From: Bacteroidota bacterium
Lineage (GTDB): Bacteria > Bacteroidota > Bacteroidia > Chitinophagales > Chitinophagaceae
NCBI GenBank assembly: GCA_023424015.1
Contig: JAFAEM010000004.1
Location: forward strand, 1-64,000
DNA length: 64,000 bases
Reading direction: 5' to 3'
Translations under genes and position numbers: made by a program
Part shown: in pieces, positions 1 to 9,277 of the stretch
How positions within the stretch are numbered: the stretch's first letter is position 1
How the letters are laid out: the number at the start of each line of letters is the position of its first letter
The notes under the pieces: model-generated
What the model saw: only the letters and a program-made list of their open reading frames with translations
Told to the model about the DNA's origin: nothing
Database searches by the model: none

Positions 1-129
1 TGTTTTATCACTGGGAGAAAGGGTACAGTACAGTTATCAAGAAATGACACGAGCCGTATGACAGGAGACTGTCACGTACGGTTCTGTGAGAGGCTTGCGG
101 GTGAAACTCCCGCTTGCCTACTCGGCGAC
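1..129 (+). mobile_element. 3' end of a group II intron (domains V and VI)
   Basis: Positions 51-84 form a canonical group II intron domain V: an AGC catalytic triad near the 5' side (52-54), an 8-bp lower stem (51-58 with 77-84), a two-base bulge (75-76), an upper stem and a GAGA tetraloop at 65-68. A second hairpin follows at about 91-118 (AGGC...GCCT around GCGGG...CCCGC), matching domain VI, with an adenosine near 120 as the likely branch point. The 3' splice junction is probably close to 129 and is not fixed exactly. The first 50 bases would be the end of domain IV; the maturase ORF and the 5' half lie before the window, so intactness cannot be judged. Confidence 0.85.
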
Positions 130-167
130 CATTCTGCGAAGTAAGTTAGTTTGGTGTAAGACCAGTT

Positions 168-1097
168 CTATAGAATCGGGAATACGATCCGGGTCACCCA
201 TTTACTTGTATCTGTATTCAGCCTGTCTGTCAAAAAAGACTGGAACGGAAGTGCAACAACCTGGTATTGATGATCTCTCACATATGTTTCGAACTGCTCC
301 ACCGCCGTATCAACTGAAAATTGTCCGCCCGTGATATCCGCTGTCAGCATATTTCCATCTTTCAATAATTTCTTGGTAAGGAAGATTCCTGAATCAGGTA
401 CCGGTTCAGTTATGGGCACTCCCACCACGAGTTCATAACGGAAGCTGTCGACCCGGGTACTGTTGAAAAAAGGAATATCTTCTTCGGTGGCTTTTATTTT
501 GGCTATATGTTTTCGGATACGCCCGATACTCGCATAGATCTCAGCATCAGACGGGCGATGGTCAAACGATTCTTTTGTCAGAACCATGTATTCAGTTTTG
601 ATCGTCCCACGTTTAATATCTGCACCGTACATGTTCTGCACAATTCCCGTATATTTTTTCAAAGCAATCAGTAGGGCTTCGAAATCCCGTGCAAGCTCTT
701 TTGCCCTGAAATACTGCCTGACCCTGCTCACAGGGTTGTTGCCGGCGTTGAAGGTAGCATCCCAGGCAATTCTCAGGCTATCTATACCCATTGGAATCAT
801 ATGAACCAGGGCTGTGTCGGTTACCTGGCCCCTGTCGATGGCGATAGTAAACATATTGAACCCCACTGCCGCAACTACAAATTTTTTACCATTGAAACTC
901 AGTTGCGAATCGACCTTTTCAGCGGGCCACCAGCGTTCCCATTGACCGGGTTGGCTTAAAAATCTAAATACCCCCTGTGAGTTGGCATTAAAAGAAATCG
1001 ACCTCGAAATCCGGATGCTACCGGGGATGAAGATGTAACTGCCCGCCAGGAACAATAAAAGAAGGGCGGCAAGGGTTCCGATCAACCATTTTCTCAT
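168..1097 (-). CDS. SRPBCC / GyrI-like effector-binding domain protein, membrane anchored
   Basis: The 309-residue product starts MRKWLIG and has one N-terminal hydrophobic segment (about residues 4-25), so it is probably anchored in the inner membrane. Residues about 35-150 resemble an SRPBCC (polyketide-cyclase-like) fold (VFRFLSQPGQWERWWP). The C-terminal half (PITEPVPDSGIFLTKKLL and onward) resembles the GyrI/AraC effector-binding fold. This combination is common in Bacteroidota and is generally read as a small-ligand binding protein; the ligand is unknown. The frame opens upstream to 1151, but the start at 1097 gives a clean Met-Arg-Lys signal anchor and is preferred. It is transcribed away from the haloperoxidase cluster and ends 39 bp from the intron remnant. 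Confidence 0.75.
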   Translation of the reverse strand: MRKWLIGTLAALLLLFLAGSYIFIPGSIRISRSISFNANSQGVFRFLSQPGQWERWWPAEKVDSQLSFNGKKFVVAAVGFNMFTIAIDRGQVTDTALVHMIPMGIDSLRIAWDATFNAGNNPVSRVRQYFRAKELARDFEALLIALKKYTGIVQNMYGADIKRGTIKTEYMVLTKESFDHRPSDAEIYASIGRIRKHIAKIKATEEDIPFFNSTRVDSFRYELVVGVPITEPVPDSGIFLTKKLLKDGNMLTADITGGQFSVDTAVEQFETYVRDHQYQVVALPFQSFLTDRLNTDTSKWVTRIVFPIL

Positions 1098-1220
1098 ACG
1101 AGTAGTACTTTTTTCCAAAGCTGACCCGCAAATAAAGCTAAAATCAGTCAATTTGAAATAAAGTGTTTTGCAGCGTTCGTAATCCGGAAATTGTCTTAAA
1201 TTACAGCAATCATACGCCGA

Positions 1221-1784
1221 TTGAAGAAATTCGCTGCCATATTACTAATTGCTATTCTGTTCTTTAACTGGTACGGTTATCGGATAGTAACCAGCATAAT
1301 GACCATTGGCGCAGACCGGCAACTCGAGGCCCGGCTGGACAATAACGATTACCAGGAATCAGACCTGGTTGAAGTACGCGTCGCGCTCAATATGCCTTAC
1401 CAAAATGAAAAGTCGGAGTTTGAACGTCACTATGGTGAAATCGAAGTGAACGGCCGGCTTTATACTTATGTAAAAAGTAAGGTCGAGCAGGGCTACCTGG
1501 TATTGATGTGCATCCCCAACGATTCAAAGGAAAAGATCAAAGCTGCAAGCAATGATTTTTTCAAAATGGCTAACGGCCTTACACCAGATCAGCCGGGTAA
1601 AAAGCAAAACAATACCAATTTCGCTAAGAATTTCTGGAGCGAATACGACGGCCGCGAAACCGAGTTTAGTATCGATGTTCACACAGAATTGATCAATAAA
1701 TACTTCCTGGACAATGCGTCATCGCTGTCCAGTGTATGTCTTTCCACTCCTTCACAACCTCCGGAGGTTGTTACCTTCAGTTAA
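1221..1784 (+). CDS. hypothetical exported or membrane-anchored protein
   Basis: Not recognised. The 187-residue product begins from a TTG codon followed by KKFAAILLIAILFFNWYGYR, a typical positively charged and hydrophobic export/anchor segment, which is why the TTG start is accepted. The rest is soluble and charged, with no motif I can name. It is the first gene of a rightward run leading into the haloperoxidase lipoprotein and beta-barrel gene, so an envelope role is plausible by context only. The next in-frame Met (MTIGADRQL) would remove the hydrophobic segment and is less likely. Confidence 0.6.
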   Translation: MKKFAAILLIAILFFNWYGYRIVTSIMTIGADRQLEARLDNNDYQESDLVEVRVALNMPYQNEKSEFERHYGEIEVNGRLYTYVKSKVEQGYLVLMCIPNDSKEKIKAASNDFFKMANGLTPDQPGKKQNNTNFAKNFWSEYDGRETEFSIDVHTELINKYFLDNASSLSSVCLSTPSQPPEVVTFS

Positions 1785-1931
1785 GTAATACTTCCTCCCT
1801 TATTTTTTCAGGAAGTAGCTATCATGTCATTTCAATCTATTTTTTAATCGCTGGGATCAGCACAACTGTTCCCGTATACAAGTTTACCAGATCCATGCTG
1901 CACATGCAGAATGGAAAAACATATATAAGTA

Positions 1932-3281
1932 ATGAGAACTATCACGTGGATAGCCTTTGCCGGCATTGTACTCTTTTCGTCATGCAATGAAAAGGCGGGC
2001 GATTACAAGAAATTTACCAACGACCCGCAATTATTTAGTAAGACTGTTAAGAAATTAAATGATGTGGTGTTGGAGAATAATTTTCCTCCCATGATCGCTA
2101 CGCGCAACTACGCGTATGCTAATATCGCCGCATATGAAACTATGGCCGCCGGAAGCGATTCTTTTGTCAGCCTCTCGGGGCAGATCAAACATTTGCCTCC
2201 GATGCCGAAGCCGGATCCCGCAAAAGAGATTGATTTTTCACTGGCCTCGTTATTTTCATTCTGTAAAGTCGGTAATGCCGTCACATTCCCCGAAGGAAGT
2301 ATGATGGGTTATTACGATGAGTTGAAGCGGCAGGCACGCGATGCCGGTATTACATCCACGATTTTAAATAATACAATTGCTTTTTCCGATACCATCGTTG
2401 CCACGGTTTTGAAATGGAGTAAGGGCGATAACTATGCTCAAACCCGTAGTGCAGAAAAGTATACGGTAAAGGATGAAGAAGGCCGCTGGATCCCCACCCC
2501 GCCGATGTATGCCCAGGCTGTAGAACCCAAGTGGAACAGCATCAGGTGCATCGTCATGGATTCATGCGCCCAGTTCAGGCCACCGGCACCACCACCCTTC
2601 AATATAAATGATAAAAACAGTATTTACTATAAGTCACTTCTGGAAGTGAAAAGCGTTGGTGACAGCCTCACCGAGGAGCAAAAGCATATCGCTGATTTTT
2701 GGGATGATAATCCTTTTAAACTAAATGTGCAGGGGCATGTGATGTATGCCACCAAAAAGTTTTCACCTTCCGGTCATTGGATGAATATTGTTGGCATTGC
2801 AGCAAAGGAATCCAAAGCTGATTTTGAAACCACGATCGCGGCATATACACAAACATCTATTGCACTCTTCGATGCTTTTATCAGCTGCTGGGATGAGAAA
2901 TTCCGCAGTAATTATATTCGTCCCGAAACGGCTATCAATAAATACATGGGTGAAGAATGGCGGCCCTATATTCAAACCCCGCCTTTCCCCTCATACACAA
3001 GTGGTCACGCTACTATCTCTGCTGCTGCGGCTGAGGTTATGACCAGTTGGTTTGGTGATAATCTGGCCTTTAAAGATACATCCTCGCTGGAGTTTGGAAT
3101 TGAAAGCCGCAACATCAAATCTTTCCGTGAAGCCGCCCGCGAAGCGGCCATGTCAAGGTTGTATGGCGGCATACACTATCGATTCGACAATGAGGTGGGC
3201 AATCTCTATGGCGCAAAGCTGGGAGACTATATCGTACAAAGATTAAGATTCAAAAACCAACATCTACTAACAAACAAATAA
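1932..3281 (+). CDS. vanadium-dependent haloperoxidase / PAP2-family lipoprotein
   Basis: This 449-residue protein has a lipoprotein signal (LFSSC, Cys about residue 18) and should be periplasmic and lipid-anchored. The C-terminal third carries the three vanadate/phosphate-binding motifs shared by vanadium haloperoxidases and PAP2 acid phosphatases: K...RP in KFRSNYIRPE, the central PSYTSGHA motif, and SR....H...D in SRLYGGIHYRFDNE. These supply the Lys, Arg, Ser, Gly, His, Arg and His ligands of the cofactor site. Family knowledge allows either halide oxidation or phosphatase activity, and the sequence cannot choose. The stop lies 6 bp before the beta-barrel gene, suggesting cotranscription. 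Confidence 0.88.
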   Translation: MRTITWIAFAGIVLFSSCNEKAGDYKKFTNDPQLFSKTVKKLNDVVLENNFPPMIATRNYAYANIAAYETMAAGSDSFVSLSGQIKHLPPMPKPDPAKEIDFSLASLFSFCKVGNAVTFPEGSMMGYYDELKRQARDAGITSTILNNTIAFSDTIVATVLKWSKGDNYAQTRSAEKYTVKDEEGRWIPTPPMYAQAVEPKWNSIRCIVMDSCAQFRPPAPPPFNINDKNSIYYKSLLEVKSVGDSLTEEQKHIADFWDDNPFKLNVQGHVMYATKKFSPSGHWMNIVGIAAKESKADFETTIAAYTQTSIALFDAFISCWDEKFRSNYIRPETAINKYMGEEWRPYIQTPPFPSYTSGHATISAAAAEVMTSWFGDNLAFKDTSSLEFGIESRNIKSFREAAREAAMSRLYGGIHYRFDNEVGNLYGAKLGDYIVQRLRFKNQHLLTNK

Positions 3282-3287
3282 CTGCTT

Positions 3288-4382
3288 ATGAAACGCGTTT
3301 TAATTATCCTATTCTGTTCAATATTATTTATGCAATCGGAATCCAACGCGCAGGGATGCGTGGCGATCCGTAGTACCGGTTCATCCTGCTTACTGCAGGA
3401 GGCACATACGGGATCCGGTAAATGGCAGGTCAATGCCAACTATAGGTATTTCAGATCTTTCAGACATTTTAAAGGTAAAGAGGAGCAAAAGGAAAGGCTC
3501 GAACAAAAAACAGAGGTTATCAATTATTCCCATTCGCTGGATCTGTCTATCGTTCGCAAACTAAACGAGCGGTGGTCACTGAGCCTGAATATGCCATTGC
3601 TGGCAACTCGTCGATCATCCTTGTATGAGCATGGACTTGTTAATGGCTCTTACGTAAAAAGAGAAAGACGCAGCACTGAATCATTTGGCCTGGGCGATAT
3701 CAGGGCCAGTGCTTACTACTGGATATTTGATCCTCTAACCTCTGCCAAGGGCAATGTGCAGGTGGGCATGGGTATAAAATTCGCGACAGGAGACTATGAT
3801 TATAAAGACTACTGGCACAATGTAGGTCCTAACGGCAGCAGCGAACTGCGCACCGTAGATCAGTCGATGCAACTGGGTGATGGTGGAACCGGCATTACAG
3901 CTGAATTGAACGCTTATTATAATGTTGCGTCTAATCTCAGCATGTATGCCAACCTGTTTTATTTGTCGAACCCACGTGAAGTGAACGGGACAAGAACATA
4001 CCGCGAAACGCTTTCACCTGCGCTATATAATGAAACGATCTGTAGTGTTGCCGACCAATATATGGCAAGGGCAGGATTCGCTTATAATGTGAAGCATTTT
4101 TCATTTATGGCCGGCGCCCGTGTGGACGGGATCCCGGTTTACGACCTCGTAGGTGGCAGCGAAGGTTTTAGAAGACCAGGTTATGCGATTGCTGTAGAGC
4201 CTGCGGTAAGCCTGATGACTAAAAAAGCAAACTGGTTTATTGCTGTTCCTGTAGCAATTGCCCGCAACCGTACACAAAGCGTTACAGACAAAGAAAGAAG
4301 CAAAGAGTCTGGTACTTTTCAGCAGGGCGATGCTGCCTTTGCTGACTACGTTATCAACGCCGGTGTTTCTTTTCGCTTTTAA
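3288..4382 (+). CDS. outer-membrane beta-barrel protein
   Basis: The 364-residue product has a signal peptide (MKRVLIILFCSILFMQSESNAQ) and then alternating amphipathic strands rich in aromatic residues, ending in VINAGVSFRF with a terminal Phe, the usual C-terminal signature of outer-membrane barrels. It lies 6 bp after the haloperoxidase gene and is probably in the same transcript; two successive terminator-like hairpins follow. It resembles transporter-type barrels of the phenol-degradation (MetA) class in general shape, but no substrate can be assigned. Confidence 0.75.
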   Translation: MKRVLIILFCSILFMQSESNAQGCVAIRSTGSSCLLQEAHTGSGKWQVNANYRYFRSFRHFKGKEEQKERLEQKTEVINYSHSLDLSIVRKLNERWSLSLNMPLLATRRSSLYEHGLVNGSYVKRERRSTESFGLGDIRASAYYWIFDPLTSAKGNVQVGMGIKFATGDYDYKDYWHNVGPNGSSELRTVDQSMQLGDGGTGITAELNAYYNVASNLSMYANLFYLSNPREVNGTRTYRETLSPALYNETICSVADQYMARAGFAYNVKHFSFMAGARVDGIPVYDLVGGSEGFRRPGYAIAVEPAVSLMTKKANWFIAVPVAIARNRTQSVTDKERSKESGTFQQGDAAFADYVINAGVSFRF

Positions 4383-4456
4383 ATTAAGAAAAAGCCAAAC
4401 CGCTTATCATGAAAAAGCAGTTTGCGTCAACACCATCGAGCAGATTAAAAATTAAA

Positions 4457-4498
4457 TAAGCATTCACGGCGTTGTAATTCTTTACTGACGCCTCTTTT
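4457..4498 (+). terminator. terminator-like hairpin, copy 1 of a tandem duplicate
   Basis: A hairpin at 4468-4492 has stems GGCGT/ACGCC and GTAA/TTAC around a short loop and is followed by TCTTTTT. It is the first of two near-identical copies downstream of the beta-barrel gene. Confidence 0.7.
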
Positions 4499-4538
4499 TA
4501 AAAACATCAGTCATTAACAGAAATAAATTTTTGAGATA

Positions 4539-4581
4539 TAAGCATTCACGGCGTTGTAATTCCTTACTGACGCCTTTTTTT
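4539..4581 (+). terminator. terminator-like hairpin, copy 2 of a tandem duplicate
   Basis: The hairpin at 4550-4574 repeats copy 1 almost exactly (one T to C change in the loop), including about 11 bases before the stem, and is followed by a seven-T run. The two copies are 82 bp apart. Confidence 0.7.
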
Positions 4582-4742
4582 AAATTTTTGTAAGAAAGCT
4601 GGTAATAAGACAAATTCTTTGACAACCGGTCTTTCGCAGTAGTAACCTTATCGGTCACATCAGGTACCCACTATAGGTGACCAGAATTCCAGCGGTCAAA
4701 GATATTTTTGAACATTTTCGATTTGTTCAAATGAATTGCGTC

Positions 4743-6923
4743 ATGAAGAGAATAGTACATATACTGGGTATTGTATTCAGCCAGGTGGTAGTAGCTCAAA
4801 CCGATAGTGTAATGAAAATGCGGTCCCTTGATAGCGTAGTAGTGATATCATACCTCAACCAGAATGTGGTTCGACCGCTTGCCCCGGTACAGGGGAGTTA
4901 TATTTTTTCAGGAAAGAAAACTGAGATGATTGACCTTGCCCAAATCCCGGCTGACATTACCAATAAAACGGGCCGGCAGGTATTTGCGAAAATACCAGGT
5001 GTATTTGTGTACGATATGGATGGAGCAGGCAACCAGGTCAACATTGCTACCCGTGGACTCGACCCCCACAGGGGTTGGGAATTTAATAACAGGAAAGATG
5101 GCATTATTACCAATTCGGATATGTATGGCTACCCGGCCAGCCATTATAGCATGCCATTGGAAAGTATTTCGCGTATTGAGATTGTACGAGGTACAGGTTC
5201 ACTGCAATACGGTGCGCAGTTTGGCGGGATGGTGAATTATATTACCCGGCAGGCCGACAGCACCAGGCCAATCAGTTTTGAGAATATCAGTAGCCTAGGA
5301 TCTTATAATCTTTTGAGCAGTTACAACGCAATTGGCGGAAAGCAGGGGAAGTTAAAATACTATGCTTACCTGTATAAAAAATCAAGGGAAGGTTATCGCG
5401 ATGTAGAACGAACCAGTTCCAGTGCACAGTCCATCATGTTGACCTATGAACCGTCGGCAAATTTGTCGATCCGGGCTGAATGGGCGAGGTCAAAGTATAA
5501 CTACAAACTACCCGGCGCACTCACCGATAGTATGTTTCACGCAGATCCCCGACAGGCTACACGTAACAGGAATTTTTATAGTCCCGATATTCATATTCCT
5601 TCCGTGAATGTCAACTGGTCTTTCAGCGACAAAACTCAATTACAGGTTATTTTGTCCGCTGTACTGGGAAGCAGGAACAGTGTGATGTTTGACAAGCCTA
5701 CTAATGTAAATGATACGATCCACCACCTGACCGGGCAGTTCAATAACCGCCAGGTGGATATTGATAATTATCACAGCTATACCGGTGAGATTCGACTCTT
5801 ACATCACTATTACACCGGCAGCAGATCGCATACGCTGACCAGTGGTATTCAGTACATGAACAATGATCTTCACCGCAGGCAAATGGGTAAAGGAACTACG
5901 GGCGATGATTATGATCTCTCACTTGTAGCACCTGGTTGGGGAAGGGATGTGCATTTGAAAACTAGTAACCTTGCATTATTTGCTGAGAATACGTTTGAGT
6001 TGCTGAAAGACTTCTCAATTGGCATTGGAGCCAGGATCGAACTGGGAGAAACTGATCTGTCGGGTACCATAAGTTATTATCCCAATGGCGATCTTCCGGT
6101 AAAGATCAAACATGAGTTTCCGCTGATGGGCATTAATTTTTCATACAAAACCGGCACGAGCATGGAGTTGTATGGCGGCTGGTCCCAGGCTTATCATCCC
6201 ATGTTGTTCAAAGACCTGATCCCGGGGTCATTGTATGAAAAAGTTGATCCGGCCATTAAGGATGCCGATGGATACAATGCCGAATTTGGTTTCAGGGGAA
6301 GCTGGCGGTTTTTAAGGTGGGACGTGAATGGTTTTGTGCTTCGTTACCATAACCGATTTGGCACCCTGGCCGAGACAGACAATACGGGAGCATTTTACAC
6401 TTATCGTACAAATATTGGTAACTCGCTGTCAAAAGGAGCGGAGATATTTATACAGGCCGACTGGTTATTGGGTAATCGGGCGGGTTTGACCGTTTTCACT
6501 TCGACGGCTATTCTCGATGCGCGATATACAAAAGGCACTGTAAAATCTGGTAATTCTAATATCAATATTGAAGGGAACAAAGTGGAAAGCGCTCCCAATC
6601 TCATCACCAGGAATGGCGTTGCAATTAGATATAAAAAATTCAGCTTTTCAGCACTCTATAGTTACACCGCCAGTTCTTATGCCGATGCGCTCAATACAGC
6701 TGAGCCGTTGAAGTCGACCGGTGCTGTAGGTCTTGTGCCTGCCTATGGCTTGCTTGATCTGAATACAACATTCCGTTTTAGTAAGGACCTGGAACTTCGT
6801 ATTAATTTGAACAATGTTTTAGATAAGCAGTATTTTACAAAACGTCCCCAGTTTTACCCGGGACCAGGGATATGGCCATCGGAAGGACGGAATTTTATTG
6901 GAACTTTAGTAGTTCGACTGTAA
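4743..6923 (+). CDS. TonB-dependent outer-membrane receptor (FecA-like)
   Basis: From the Met at 4743 the product is 726 residues with a signal peptide (MKRIVHILGIVFSQVVVAQ). A plug domain follows (KIPGVFVYDMDGAGNQVNIATRG, then SISRIEIVRGTGSLQYG), and then a 22-strand-type barrel ending in GTLVVRL. The sequence FNNRKDGIITNSDMYGYPA resembles iron-chelate receptors of the FecA group. There is no N-terminal carboxypeptidase-like domain and no SusD partner, so it is a metal/siderophore-type receptor rather than a glycan one. The frame is open upstream to 4677, but the signal peptide supports 4743. A ~300 bp gap and two terminators separate it from the preceding barrel gene. Confidence 0.88.
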   Translation: MKRIVHILGIVFSQVVVAQTDSVMKMRSLDSVVVISYLNQNVVRPLAPVQGSYIFSGKKTEMIDLAQIPADITNKTGRQVFAKIPGVFVYDMDGAGNQVNIATRGLDPHRGWEFNNRKDGIITNSDMYGYPASHYSMPLESISRIEIVRGTGSLQYGAQFGGMVNYITRQADSTRPISFENISSLGSYNLLSSYNAIGGKQGKLKYYAYLYKKSREGYRDVERTSSSAQSIMLTYEPSANLSIRAEWARSKYNYKLPGALTDSMFHADPRQATRNRNFYSPDIHIPSVNVNWSFSDKTQLQVILSAVLGSRNSVMFDKPTNVNDTIHHLTGQFNNRQVDIDNYHSYTGEIRLLHHYYTGSRSHTLTSGIQYMNNDLHRRQMGKGTTGDDYDLSLVAPGWGRDVHLKTSNLALFAENTFELLKDFSIGIGARIELGETDLSGTISYYPNGDLPVKIKHEFPLMGINFSYKTGTSMELYGGWSQAYHPMLFKDLIPGSLYEKVDPAIKDADGYNAEFGFRGSWRFLRWDVNGFVLRYHNRFGTLAETDNTGAFYTYRTNIGNSLSKGAEIFIQADWLLGNRAGLTVFTSTAILDARYTKGTVKSGNSNINIEGNKVESAPNLITRNGVAIRYKKFSFSALYSYTASSYADALNTAEPLKSTGAVGLVPAYGLLDLNTTFRFSKDLELRINLNNVLDKQYFTKRPQFYPGPGIWPSEGRNFIGTLVVRL

Positions 6924-6984
6924 TTACACAACTTGAGCAACTTTTAAATAATTTTCAGGACGTGTTGCCGGGTTGAAAACTTAA

Positions 6985-9204
6985 ATGATGTTTAGAGACT
7001 TATTCAGGATTTATGGATTAGCAGTCATTGCAACGTTACTGTTTTCCTGCCGTAGCGGTACAGGATCGAATACGGAAATGATCAGGCTGCTGGCGTCCGT
7101 AGCCGAAAAGCATACGGATCCTTCAAACCCATTCAGCGAGGTCGCAAAACTTCGATATTACGACTCGGTACTTAAATCCTCGCCGCCATTTGTCGACTCC
7201 ATCAACGCCGAATTTTTCAAAGCCAATGCACTGCTTGAAAAAGGTGAGGAGCAACTCGCTATTGAAGGTTTTGAACGATTAATATCAAGGGTTCCGGCCA
7301 ATGACAAGGCAAGTATGGACGCGTTGCTTCGGCAACTTGCCATTGCTTACCTGAGGCTAGGTGAGCGGGTGAACTGTATCATCAATCACTCCGGCGAATC
7401 CTGTATTTTCCCGATTGCCGGCGCAGGTATTCATAAGGATAAATCAGGATCACAAAAGGCCATTGAATTGTATGAAAGTATTTTAAGCCAAAAACCAGAT
7501 GACCTGGAATCAAGATGGCTGCTCAATATAGCCTATATGACCATTGGCGGATATCCCGGCCAGGTACCACCTAAATTCCTACTAAAAGGTTTAGATGATG
7601 ACAGTTCCTTTGCGGTAAAGCCATTTGTGGATGTTGCCGCGATAGTTGGACTTAATACCAACAATATGGCTGGCGGAAGTATCGTCGAAGATTTCAATAA
7701 TGATGATTATCTCGATGTGATCACAAGTGGCTGGGGATTGCAGGAGGGCATGCACTACAACCAGAATAACGCTAATGGTTCTTTCTCGGATATCTCAGCA
7801 TCTTCGGGCTTGAAGGACCTTGTAGGTGGATTACATATTGTTCAAACCGATTATAACAACGATGGATTCAAGGATATTTTTGTACTGCGTGGCGGATGGA
7901 AGAAAAAATTCGGGAGAGAACCAAATTCGTTGTTGAGAAATAATGGAGATGGTACATTCACTGATGTCACCCATCAAAGCGGGCTGCTATCATTTCACCC
8001 TACACAAACGGCTACCTGGAATGATTTCAATAATGATGGATGGCTGGATGTATTTATTGGAAATGAAACCACGGAGGGGGAGAGTCATCCCTGCGAGCTG
8101 TACATAAATAATGGCGATGGCACTTTCACTGATTTAGCCAAAGAGGCTGGGTGCGATATCACGGTTTGGGCAAAAGGAGTAACCTCCGGAGATTACAATA
8201 ATGACGGATGGCCCGACTTATTCGTTTCAACCGTGGATGGCCGTAAATATTTATTAAAGAACGAGGGGAATGCCAAATCCGTTCGGTTTCGTGACGTGAC
8301 CCTGGAGTCGGGACTGTATGTGAATACGGTACGAAGCTTTCCAACCTGGTTCTGGGACTATGACAATGATGGCTGGCTTGATATACTTGTTTCAGGATAT
8401 GACTATGGCGGTGCACTGGCCCAGTACGCCGCAAGTGAAGCGCTTGGACTTCCGGTTCAAAATCTCGGCAATGTTTTTTTATACCGAAACAAACAGGATG
8501 GAACATTTGAAGACGTCACAGATAAGATGGGTTTGAATAAAGTCGCGTTTGCTATGGGCTCCAACTTTGGAGATATTGACAATGATGGCTGGCTTGACTT
8601 TTACCTGGGAACCGGAAATCCACAATACCGTTCTGTAATCCCAAATAAAATGTTTAAAAACATCGGCGGCCAACGTTTTGTAGATATCACGCAGGCTGCA
8701 AGAGTAGGTAACCTGCAGAAAGGGCATGGTGTATCCTTTGCCGACCTCGATAATGACGGCGACCAGGATGTACATATTGACATGGGTGGCGCTTACACTG
8801 GCGACACCTATCAAAATTCTCTGTATTTGAATCCGGGACAAAATGACAACCGCTTTATAAGTATCAGGCTTGAAGGAACTACCTGCAACCGTGCAGCAAT
8901 CGGCGCCAGGATAAAAGTTAGTTTTAAAGAGAATGGTGTACTCAGATCAGTTTATCGCGAAGTAAATTCAGGCAGTAGTTTTGGTGCTAATCCATTGCAG
9001 CAGCATTTCGGGATTGGACAAGCCAATTTGATCGAATCGATAGAAATTAAATGGCCCGGGAGTTCTGAGCTGCAGGTTTTCAGGAATGTCAAAGCGGGAG
9101 GTGTCATTAAAATTAAACAGGGCGATAAGGAGTTTGTAACCGTTGAGTTGAAGAAGCTTGATTTTGCAACGCAACATCCGGATACGAAGGTGAAGCATCA
9201 CTAG
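6985..9204 (+). CDS. FG-GAP/VCBS repeat lipoprotein with ASPIC/UnbV domain (CRTAC1 family)
   Basis: The 739-residue protein has a lipoprotein signal (LLFSCRSG). Residues about 30-200 look like TPR-type helices. Seven calcium-binding loops of the D-x-[DN]-x-D-G type follow (for example DFNNDGWLDVF, DYNNDGWPDLF, DIDNDGWLDFY), the hallmark of an integrin-alpha-like beta-propeller. The C-terminus (RAAIGARIKVSF, HFGIGQANLIESIEIKWPG) is the ASPIC/UnbV domain. It is probably extracellular, lipid-anchored and Ca-binding; the ligand is unknown. It follows the TonB gene by 61 bp and precedes the DUF3179 gene, and the three probably form one operon. Met 6985 or 6988 are equally possible starts. Confidence 0.88.
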   Translation: MMFRDLFRIYGLAVIATLLFSCRSGTGSNTEMIRLLASVAEKHTDPSNPFSEVAKLRYYDSVLKSSPPFVDSINAEFFKANALLEKGEEQLAIEGFERLISRVPANDKASMDALLRQLAIAYLRLGERVNCIINHSGESCIFPIAGAGIHKDKSGSQKAIELYESILSQKPDDLESRWLLNIAYMTIGGYPGQVPPKFLLKGLDDDSSFAVKPFVDVAAIVGLNTNNMAGGSIVEDFNNDDYLDVITSGWGLQEGMHYNQNNANGSFSDISASSGLKDLVGGLHIVQTDYNNDGFKDIFVLRGGWKKKFGREPNSLLRNNGDGTFTDVTHQSGLLSFHPTQTATWNDFNNDGWLDVFIGNETTEGESHPCELYINNGDGTFTDLAKEAGCDITVWAKGVTSGDYNNDGWPDLFVSTVDGRKYLLKNEGNAKSVRFRDVTLESGLYVNTVRSFPTWFWDYDNDGWLDILVSGYDYGGALAQYAASEALGLPVQNLGNVFLYRNKQDGTFEDVTDKMGLNKVAFAMGSNFGDIDNDGWLDFYLGTGNPQYRSVIPNKMFKNIGGQRFVDITQAARVGNLQKGHGVSFADLDNDGDQDVHIDMGGAYTGDTYQNSLYLNPGQNDNRFISIRLEGTTCNRAAIGARIKVSFKENGVLRSVYREVNSGSSFGANPLQQHFGIGQANLIESIEIKWPGSSELQVFRNVKAGGVIKIKQGDKEFVTVELKKLDFATQHPDTKVKHH

Positions 9205-9255
9205 ATGCTGGATGCTGGATACTGGATACTGGATGCTGGATACTTGATACTGGAA
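9205..9255. repeat. short-word tandem repeat (GATACTG/GATGCTG)
   Basis: Immediately after the stop codon, about 50 bases consist of seven to eight imperfect 7-8 bp words (ATGCTGG, ATACTGG, ATACTTG). A related string occurs at 13358-13388. Confidence 0.75.
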
Positions 9256-9277
9256 ATTTTCCTAAATATAAAGTTGG

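Noticed and set aside
1736..1990. 84-codon frame between two genes
   Set aside because: It overlaps the end of one gene and the start of another, with no motif or start context.
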